Source: Roseibaca calidilacus (GTDB lineage Bacteria; Pseudomonadota; Alphaproteobacteria; Rhodobacterales; Rhodobacteraceae). Taken from it: a stretch of 64,000 bases of DNA. The DNA lies in the NCBI RefSeq assembly GCF_001517585.1, contig NZ_FBYC01000003.1:1-64000 (forward strand), given 5' to 3'. A program made the position numbers and the translations under genes. The notes under the pieces were generated by a model, which did no database searches, was not told the origin of the DNA, and saw nothing but the letters and a program-made list of their open reading frames with translations. Positions 52,912 to 58,705 of the stretch are shown in pieces; within the stretch, counting starts at the first letter, position 1, and every line of letters begins with the position of its first letter.

Positions 52912-53085
52912 GGCAAGCCCCGCAAGCGGGGCCGGGCTGCTGAGGCTTCGCCCTGAACTCTGACCCTGCTGCCTTCCTGTGCCAATACGGCTTGGTCTGT
53001 CTCATCCTGAGCCAGGCCAACCCATTTGTCACATGGTCGCCATCACGATCCGCTTTCAGCCCTGTCGGGTCTGCATCCCTCTTGC
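52912..53085 (-). repeat. Element R1: about 175 bp, repeated at 55885-56060
   Basis: Shares long matching blocks with the second copy: GGCAAGCCCCGC[A/G]AGCGGGG, GCTGTCTCATCCTGAGCCA, CATGGTCGC, TCAGCCCTG, GCTGCATCCCTCTTGC. Each copy begins with a hairpin (GCCCCGC/GCGGGGC). R1 lies 61 nt downstream of the stop codon of the minus-strand H-NS gene. The gap 52775-53146 otherwise holds no supported gene. Confidence 0.75.
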
Positions 53086-53146
53086 AAGGCGGGCGCGGCC
53101 GGCAATCCGATCTGTCGCAAAGGACTGACCGCAACAGCTTCGGTCA

Positions 53147-53467
53147 TCAACCGATGGCCATGTCCTCTGCGGTTTTGCCCGATGACAACGCCTCCACAAA
53201 CCACAGCGGTTTGCGCCCCCGGCCGGACCAGGTGAGCGCCGGGTTCTCAGGGTGGCGGTATTTCGCCGGGGCGGGCGCGCGCTTGGGTGTTGCTTCCTCG
53301 CCCATGAGTTCGGCCAGCGAATAGCCCAGGTCTTTGGCGAAGGCTTCCACCTTGGCGCGGACTTCTGTCTTTTGCCGGTCCTCGTAGGTGGTGATCGCCT
53401 TGGCGATGTCCTTATGCAATTTGCGCAGTTCCGTGAGCGACAGCGCCTCGAGATCAAAATCAGCCAT
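53147..53467 (-). CDS. H-NS family nucleoid protein (HvrA-like)
   Basis: A 106-residue protein with a coiled-coil N-terminal oligomerisation region (ALSLTELRKLHKDIAKAITTYEDRQK) and the H-NS DNA-binding motif YRHPENPALTWSGRGRKPLWF. H-NS proteins silence AT-rich foreign genes, which fits the adjacent AT-rich gene and tRNA-like/HEPN locus. ATG at 53467 chosen; an ATG at 53518 is also open but not family-like. It may be an element-borne silencer. Confidence 0.9.
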   Translation of the reverse strand: MADFDLEALSLTELRKLHKDIAKAITTYEDRQKTEVRAKVEAFAKDLGYSLAELMGEEATPKRAPAPAKYRHPENPALTWSGRGRKPLWFVEALSSGKTAEDMAIG

Positions 53468-53891
53468 GTTATGCTTTCCGTGTCCTGAATGATCCCGCAA
53501 GGTAGCCTGTATCGGCATTGCCCTGCAACTCCCTGACGGCTGGGGCAGGGGGGCGGTTTGAGATGATCGGTATCAACCACCAGTGCAGTGCCGGGCTTGA
53601 GTTCTGACAGGCCATGTTGGCCGGATGACAGGGTCTGGCGTGGGCTTCTCGCGCATCTCTGTCTGCTGGCCCATCCCTTCGACTGACAATCCCCTAATCC
53701 CGTTCGGGCTCTCACGCGCAACCCCGCGTCAGACCGGGCCGTGTTGCCCCTTCGGGGCTGCCCGCGCCACCCCGGTCCTGTGGAGGTTTCCGGCGTCCGT
53801 TCCGTCCACCGTGCACGCGTCACCCGACGGGCTTTTTCAGGGTCTTGTCGAAGGGACGGTCCCGAAGACAGGACACAGAAGGAAGCTAGAC
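53468..53891. other. 424-bp gap between the H-NS and ssb genes
   Basis: Contains short dyads: GCCCC-TTC-GGGGC, CCCG-A-CGGG followed by CTTTTT, and GGGAC-G-GTCCC (53853-53863) upstream of ssb. No supported coding frame. Probably carries promoters for both divergent genes. Confidence 0.45.
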
Positions 53892-54296
53892 ATGCAAAAC
53901 ATCGTCATCCTCGCCGGCAACATTGGCCAAAAACCCGAAACCCGCACCACCCAAGGCGGCACCAACATCACCAACTTCAGCCTCGCCACCTCCCGCCCCC
54001 GCCTCTCGGAAGGTCGCGTGCTGCGCGACGAGAACGGCTACCGGGTCATGGACACGGAATGGCACCGCATCACCTGCTTCAACGGTCTCGGCAAGACGGT
54101 CGCGGAGCATTGCGAAAAGGGCATGAAGGTCCTTGTCCACGGCCGCCTCCACTACAGCAAGTGGATCGACAGCATGGGCAACGACCGCTACGGCTGCGAG
54201 ATCATCGCCGAGAAGGTCGATTTCCTCAGCCGCCCGAAATCGGCCGAGAGTGAAAACCCCGAGTTGGTCGACCGCGACGACGAGATCCCGTTCTGA
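53892..54296 (+). CDS. ssb: Single-stranded DNA-binding protein
   Basis: A 134-residue OB-fold SSB: MQNIVILAGNIGQKPETRTTQGGTNITNFSLATS, then EWHRITCFNGLGKTVAEHCEKGMKVLVHGRL, with the acidic C-terminal tip DDEIPF that binds partner proteins. Slightly short for a bacterial SSB, typical of element-borne copies. AAGGAAG precedes the start. A GC-rich hairpin follows. It would protect single-stranded DNA during transfer or replication. Confidence 0.93.
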   Translation: MQNIVILAGNIGQKPETRTTQGGTNITNFSLATSRPRLSEGRVLRDENGYRVMDTEWHRITCFNGLGKTVAEHCEKGMKVLVHGRLHYSKWIDSMGNDRYGCEIIAEKVDFLSRPKSAESENPELVDRDDEIPF

Positions 54297-54320
54297 AAAG
54301 AACGGGGTCTCCCCCTCGGG

Positions 54321-54342
54321 CCCGGCGGGGAAACCCGCCGGG
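54321..54342 (+). terminator. Terminator-like hairpin after ssb
   Basis: CCCGGCGGG-GAAA-CCCGCCGGG: a perfect 9-bp stem capped by a GAAA tetraloop, 24 nt after the ssb stop, followed by TTCGGG. No long T-run, so partly inferred. Confidence 0.65.
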
Positions 54343-54643
54343 TTCGGGCTGTTCGTGAAAGCGGACATTCGCGGCAGCTGCAGCATGGGCCGGCGTGACC
54401 GGCGGCTTGTGGCAGGAAGCTGCCGAAGCAAAGATACAAATCTACCTGTCGTAGTCGGAACAACCGAGACATTTATATGCGGCCCTGATGCGCAGCATCG
54501 CTTTGCACGAGCAGATACTCCAAACGACCCATCGGAAGACACGCAAAGTCTGTACGTTTGATCAAGATAGGAACGAGGGGCGCGAGGAGTATGCAGGTTT
54601 TTTCGTTGATGCCAGGAAACTTTGAGGTTATAGAGCAGAGATA

Positions 54644-54661
54644 AGCAAGATCAAACTTGCT
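54644..54661 (+). promoter_or_regulatory. Hairpin directly upstream of the tRNA-like sequence
   Basis: AGCAAG-ATCAAA-CTTGCT is a perfect 6-bp stem with a 6-nt loop, ending 5 nt before the tRNA-like acceptor strand. Possible processing signal or operator. Confidence 0.4.
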
Positions 54662-54666
54662 CCTGA

Positions 54667-54739
54667 CCGGTAGTAGCTCAGCAAGGTAGAGCAGCAGGCC
54701 TAAAACCTGTGGTCGTTGGTTCAATTCCAACCTGCCGAG
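54667..54739 (+). tRNA. tRNA-like gene with anticodon-position UAA
   Basis: The sequence folds as a cloverleaf: acceptor CCGGTAG with CTGCCGA (6 pairs, C1-A72 mismatched), D stem GCTC/GAGC with loop AGCAAGGTA, anticodon stem GCAGG/CCTGT with 7-nt loop CCTAAAA, variable GGTC, and T stem GTTGG/CCAAC with loop TTCAATT. T8, A14, G18-G19, A21 and T54-T55-C56-A58 are conserved. Anomalies: position 33 is C instead of T, the anticodon TAA would mean Leu yet the long Leu variable arm is missing, and CCA is not encoded. It may be a divergent, non-decoding or decoy tRNA. Confidence 0.6.
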
Positions 54740-54743
54740 AGAC

Positions 54744-54761
54744 GGTGTAGGACGCCTTTTC
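54744..54761 (+). terminator. Short hairpin with T-run after the tRNA-like gene
   Basis: GGTGT-AGG-ACGCC (one G-T pair) followed by TTTTC, 5 nt after the tRNA-like 3' end. A weak intrinsic terminator or 3' trailer. Confidence 0.4.
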
Positions 54762-54775
54762 TCGCTAGGTTGTAA

Positions 54776-55450
54776 ATGAATAACGCTGAACGTTTAGTAG
54801 TTTATAGGGCTCAATGTGCCAATGTCAGGAGCATTTCGGCCGCATTCAAGCAAACTAAGCGCAGCATCAATGACTGCTTAAGGAAAAACCGTTCCCTTGA
54901 GGCGGAGAGCCACACAAAGGTTTTGGCACTTATATTTTGTGCTTGGAGTGAGGCGATTTTTTCGAAGACCATCCACACTCCTCATGGCTTCACACTCGAC
55001 GAAATAGCTCAAATTAAACGCTGCATCCAGTCTAATGGAATTTCGGCGGGCTGGAGAAAGTGCATCGAGTTGGCGATGCGAAAAACCGCTGCTAAGAAAA
55101 GCAATTTTGGCCCCAATGCCCGACAGAAATTAGATAAACTAGTGGAAGAGCTAGTTCTAGAACCCAGCACTCTAAGAAACAAAATTGCTCACGGCCAATG
55201 GACTGTACCACTCAATAGGAACAATACTGCTGTTAATGGAGCGTTGGCGGCTACCTTGGCGCAACTCGATGTAGTAAAAGTGGATACATGGCAGGTTCGC
55301 CAAAAAAAACTGTGCGAAGTTATTGAGCTACTTATCGAATCTCCAAACAAGGCCTTCATGAGTACTTACTGGGGGTTAATCCAGGAAATCGAAGATATTG
55401 GGGCTAAGAGGGGCAAATGGGATGCTGCAAGCAAGAAGGCGAAATTGTAA
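54776..55450 (+). CDS. HEPN-like domain protein, AT-richer
   Basis: A 224-residue mostly helical, basic protein. Residues 134-139 read RNKIAH within STLRNKIAHGQW, the R-x4-H motif that marks the active site of HEPN ribonucleases. N-terminal helices (residues about 10-110) hold two Cys-rich segments. HEPN proteins act as RNases in toxin-antitoxin, CRISPR and abortive-infection systems. The gene is clearly lower in GC than the window and begins 37 nt after a tRNA-like gene. No second protein partner is adjacent. A weak ribosome-binding site precedes the ATG at 54776. Confidence 0.7.
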   Translation: MNNAERLVVYRAQCANVRSISAAFKQTKRSINDCLRKNRSLEAESHTKVLALIFCAWSEAIFSKTIHTPHGFTLDEIAQIKRCIQSNGISAGWRKCIELAMRKTAAKKSNFGPNARQKLDKLVEELVLEPSTLRNKIAHGQWTVPLNRNNTAVNGALAATLAQLDVVKVDTWQVRQKKLCEVIELLIESPNKAFMSTYWGLIQEIEDIGAKRGKWDAASKKAKL

Positions 55451-55575
55451 GCACAAGGCGCTGCCTTAATAAGAAACGACACGCCCAGACTGATGGAGCC
55501 ATCTTTTAGATAATAATCCTTGAGATCCTCTTCTCTGACCGTCAGCTTGTCTATTTCTTCAAAATCTCTGAGCAC
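55366..55575 (-). CDS. Possible gene remnant, minus strand
   Basis: A 69-residue frame whose first 37 residues (FEEIDKLTVREEDLKDYYLKDGS) look protein-like and match the AT-rich composition of the HEPN gene that it overlaps at the 3' end. No family recognised. The overlap and short length suggest a remnant or a chance frame. Confidence 0.25.
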   Translation of the reverse strand: MLRDFEEIDKLTVREEDLKDYYLKDGSISLGVSFLIKAAPCAYNFAFLLAASHLPLLAPISSISWINPQ

Positions 55576-55884
55576 AGGGTCAGTTTTATGTCTGCTTCAT
55601 GATTTGTCTTGGTGCCCGCGTTTCTTTCGCATCTGGCAATCATGAGTAAGGCCAGTGTGTGCGATTTTCACGCCTGAGGCCATCCACAAGCAATGGTCGG
55701 TTCTTAGCCTTTGGCTCGGTGATCGCTTCGCTAGCACTGAGAAAGCCCACTCTTCCGCCCTTAGATCGGTGCGTGGGTTTCGTGCTTCCGAGACCATGGA
55801 GGACGGCTTTAGGCTGCCTGCAGCCGATTGCACCTGCAGCATCTCAACTTGGCCGAATGTCCGGTTTTGGGTGGCTTGAGCATG

Positions 55885-56060
55885 GGCAAGCCCCGCGAGC
55901 GGGGCCGGGCTGCTGCGGCGTTGCCCTGAGCCCTGAGCGCACATGCTCCCTGCCCGAAGGCGCGGCTTTGGCTGTCTCATCCTGAGCCAGTCCCTTGGCC
56001 CGCCGGGCATGGTCGCATGCACGCCCAGGTCTCAGCCCTGCGGGGCTGCATCCCTCTTGC
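55885..56060 (-). repeat. Element R2: second copy of the 175-bp repeat
   Basis: Diverged copy of 52912-53085 in the same orientation. It lies 58 nt downstream of the stop codon of the minus-strand gene at 56119-56721, mirroring the placement of R1 behind the H-NS gene. Starts with GCCCCGC-GA-GCGGGGC. The remainder of the 55451-56118 gap shows no supported gene beyond the possible remnant. Confidence 0.75.
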
Positions 56061-56118
56061 GTTTCAAAGTGCGCGGCGGAGCAGTGACGATGGCCCGCGT
56101 CAGAAATCGCGCCGTCTT

Positions 56119-56721
56119 TCACGGCACCGCGGCTTTGAGCTTTACGATCAGGGCATCCAGAGCGTCCAGCCAGAGCGGCTCGATCTGACCGCGCAGCAAT
56201 TGGGTGGCCATCATGGCGCCGGGGTCTTTGGCGCTCTCGGCAAGCTGCGCAAGGATGCGCTCGGGGACCGGCTTTTGCAGCCGGATGCTGTAGGCGGCCC
56301 ATGTATCGCCCTTTTGGACAGGCACATAGACCGGGCCAGGCTTGAAGGTTTTCCGGGCCGATTTCATTGCCGCACTCAGGATCAACTCGATTCTGTATCC
56401 GGCTTGCGCCAGAGCCAACAGATCTTCCTTGTGGCGGGTGAGCGGCCACAGGGTGATCGAGAAGGCGCGCGCCGGTTTGTGCGCGGTCATGGCCCCGTTC
56501 CCTGTCGCACGCGGAGGGGGCACGCGCGGTGCTTCCTGCGCAATCGGTGCAACTGGCGATGCGACCTGCGCGGGCGCGTCCGGTTTCAGCTGTGTCACAG
56601 ACGGTGTCGGCTGCGGCCCGCGCTGCTCTGCCCGTTCCATGACAGGCGGCGCGCTGTCGAACACCGCATCTGCATAGATCGGATCGATTGCCCCAATTCG
56701 GGCTATCCTGCGCTTTGCCAT
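56119..56721 (-). CDS. Unrecognised protein downstream of ParA (VirC2-like position)
   Basis: A 200-residue basic protein. The N-terminal part (residues about 20-85) is Pro/Ala-rich and likely disordered. The C-terminal part (FSITLWPLTRHKEDLLALAQAGYRIELILSAAMKSARKTF) has a strand followed by helices, compatible with a ribbon-helix-helix-like domain. It sits 24 nt after a ParA/VirC1-like gene, the place occupied by VirC2 on Ti plasmids, but sequence similarity to VirC2 is not evident. Likely a DNA-binding partner of the ParA protein. Confidence 0.6.
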   Translation of the reverse strand: MAKRRIARIGAIDPIYADAVFDSAPPVMERAEQRGPQPTPSVTQLKPDAPAQVASPVAPIAQEAPRVPPPRATGNGAMTAHKPARAFSITLWPLTRHKEDLLALAQAGYRIELILSAAMKSARKTFKPGPVYVPVQKGDTWAAYSIRLQKPVPERILAQLAESAKDPGAMMATQLLRGQIEPLWLDALDALIVKLKAAVP

Positions 56722-56745
56722 ACGCTCAGCTTTCCTCTCTAGGTC

Positions 56746-57504
56746 TTATTCTGCGGCCGCATGGGTCAGCATGTGATTGAAGATCACAGCGACCTCATGG
56801 AGCGCGTCCTCGTAATGGGCGGCCTGCCCACGGACCAGCGGGTTTGGATCGTCGCGCTTTTTCCGGGCGATGGCGCCAAGCAGGCCAAGGCTCTCCATAT
56901 CCTTGTAGGCCTTGCGCTCGCGCACCGCATAGGGAAACAGCTCCAGCTCGGCTTTGATGCGCGCGAACAGATCCCTCTCGATGGGGCTGAGCTTTTCTGC
57001 GCCGTTGCGGGTGCGGCTGTCATAGCGGGTCAGTATGCTGATATGGCGCGGCAGCAATTCCGGCTCTTCGACCCGTCCATGCAATCCCTTGTACCATTGA
57101 TAGGTCGCGACCGCGCCATTGACGTTGTTCTCGGTCAGGATGACCGGCGTGACGATGAGACTGGCCTGCACGGCGACATGATCGGCCCATGTGCCCGCCA
57201 CACCGGCCGTGTCGATGATGATGAAATCATGGCTCTCGGTCTCAAAGGCCTCGTCCAGGATCGCGACCAGGGCGTCAGTGTCTTTCGCCTCGATATGCGA
57301 CAGCAGGGGCGAGCCATTGCCATGCGCTTCGGCCCGCTGCGCCCAGTCAGCGAGCGATCTCTGGCGATCCGTATCGACCAGCAGCACACGCTTGTTCGAA
57401 TGGATCATCGCCGAAGTCATGGCGGCACAGATCGTGGTCTTCCCGGCCCCGCCCTTGATCCCCATCACCGCCACAACAACCGGCGGGTTCGCCTCATCAG
57501 ACAT
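56746..57504 (-). CDS. parA: ParA/VirC1-type ATPase
   Basis: A 252-residue MinD/ParA-type ATPase with the deviant Walker A GIKGGAGKTTICAAM, the switch DTDRQRSLADWAQRA and the Walker B segment HDFIIIDTAGVAGT. ParA ATPases partition plasmids; the VirC1 subgroup brings the relaxosome to the secretion channel. Both fit: a transfer module follows on the other strand. The gene is divergent from MobC/relaxase, and the intervening 600 bp hold a heptamer array. Confidence 0.92.
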   Translation of the reverse strand: MSDEANPPVVVAVMGIKGGAGKTTICAAMTSAMIHSNKRVLLVDTDRQRSLADWAQRAEAHGNGSPLLSHIEAKDTDALVAILDEAFETESHDFIIIDTAGVAGTWADHVAVQASLIVTPVILTENNVNGAVATYQWYKGLHGRVEEPELLPRHISILTRYDSRTRNGAEKLSPIERDLFARIKAELELFPYAVRERKAYKDMESLGLLGAIARKKRDDPNPLVRGQAAHYEDALHEVAVIFNHMLTHAAAE

Positions 57505-57588
57505 ATCTTACACACTCTCTCTGTCACGGGGTCTGGCCGTCCGGCCATCACATTGCGGCACAACTTTAGATGGAGTGAGCGAGGTGTT

Positions 57589-57792
57589 CAATGCGATATG
57601 CTGGATGCTCAATGCTCAATGCTCAATGCTCAATGCTACGCGTTGCATGCTCTATGCTGAACGCTCTTTGCTTGGATGCTTGGCGCTACATGCTGAACGC
57701 TGGATGCTGAATGCGATATGCTGCGTGCTTTCTGCTACATGCTGATTGCGATATGCTCGATGCTGATCGTTTTTTGCTGGATGCTTTTTGCT
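57589..57792. repeat. Array of 29 heptamers (consensus NNATGCT)
   Basis: From 57589 the sequence can be cut into 29 consecutive units, 28 of 7 bp and one of 8 bp, most ending TGCT, TGCG or CGCT. Four identical CAATGCT units (57610-57637) form the most regular part. The array lies between parA and the mobC/relaxase operon. Such phased short repeats are typical of partition centromeres, iterons or relaxosome sites. Confidence 0.9.
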
Positions 57793-58108
57793 GGAGGCCC
57801 TGTTTTTTCAAGATAACAGCGCGATTTGCGGCCCTCAGGGCAGTTTCGCCAAAAAACACGCCCCTGCACCCTCAGCACGGCGCTGCGGCGCGGCAACGGG
57901 CCATTTCGCACGCGTCGTGTTGAGCAAAAGCCGCGCGGCATCGCCGCCTCCGTCTCGGCCAGAACCATAACACCGCAGCACAACGGACAGTTGAATCTCG
58001 TATTGACGCGATTCCAGCATCTGCCTACCCGAGAGGGGGAAGACAGAGGTGTTATGTAGCAGGAAATGGATATTGACTACACACAACACAAACGCGCGTG
58101 ACAAGGCG

Positions 58109-58705
58109 ATGGGCAAGCCCCGCCTGACCCCGGCACAGCGCCAGGCGATTGCGCTGGCGCGGGGGCAAGGGATCTCGACCAAAGCGCTGGCCGTGCGCTA
58201 TGGCGTGTCGGTTCAGACCATCCGCAACACTGCGCGCGGGGTGCAGATGGCGCGTGCTCAGGCCCGGTCCGAGACGGCGACCGTGACCGCGCGGGTGCCG
58301 GTTGCGGATATCCGGGCCTTTGATGCGCTGATCGCGCGGCTTGGCGGAAATGAGCGCTCAAAGGTGCTACGCGCCTTCATTCGCCATCCTGCCGGATATC
58401 TCGGGGCCGATGCGGAGCTGGCCGAGGGCATCCGGGAGCTGCGCCGCGAATTGTCGGCCATCGGATCAAACCTCAACCAGATTGCGCGGCGGCTGAATGA
58501 CCCGCGGCTGTTGCCAGAGGCGCGCAAGCTGGGCCGTCGCGAGGTCGAGGTGCTGCGCGCAACGCATGCTGCTGTAACCCAGTCGCGCGATCATCTGGCC
58601 GTGCTGATCGGGGCCAAGGCGCGCGGGCGCGATGCGGCGTTCCGGGCAATCGTGGGCGATGCGATGGCAGGGGATGCGACCCCGGAGGCTTCGCATGTCG
58701 GCTAG
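58109..58705 (+). CDS. MobC-like relaxosome accessory protein with HTH
   Basis: A 198-residue protein: an N-terminal helix-turn-helix (LTPAQRQAIALARGQGISTKALAVRYGVSVQTIRN) and a MobC/RHH-like C-terminal part (ERSKVLRAFIRHPAGYL, IGSNLNQIARRLN). MobC-type proteins help the relaxase open oriT. ATG at 58109 is family-like; upstream starts lie in unrelated text. Its stop overlaps the relaxase start. oriT is expected in the 57793-58108 region. Confidence 0.85.
   Translation: MGKPRLTPAQRQAIALARGQGISTKALAVRYGVSVQTIRNTARGVQMARAQARSETATVTARVPVADIRAFDALIARLGGNERSKVLRAFIRHPAGYLGADAELAEGIRELRRELSAIGSNLNQIARRLNDPRLLPEARKLGRREVEVLRATHAAVTQSRDHLAVLIGAKARGRDAAFRAIVGDAMAGDATPEASHVG

Noticed and set aside
55885-56060. 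The repeat copy as part of an ORF (55844-56449 minus strand)
   Set aside because: The frame is GC-driven, has no domain, and overlaps the supported gene at 56119-56721 in another frame.
57191-57745. Plus-strand frame through the heptamer array
   Set aside because: Its Cys/Met/Leu-rich C-terminus is produced by the 7-bp repeat period, and the rest is antisense to parA.
57589-57792. The heptamer array as a CRISPR array
   Set aside because: The unit is 7 bp with no spacers and there are no cas genes; it fits an iteron or centromere array instead.
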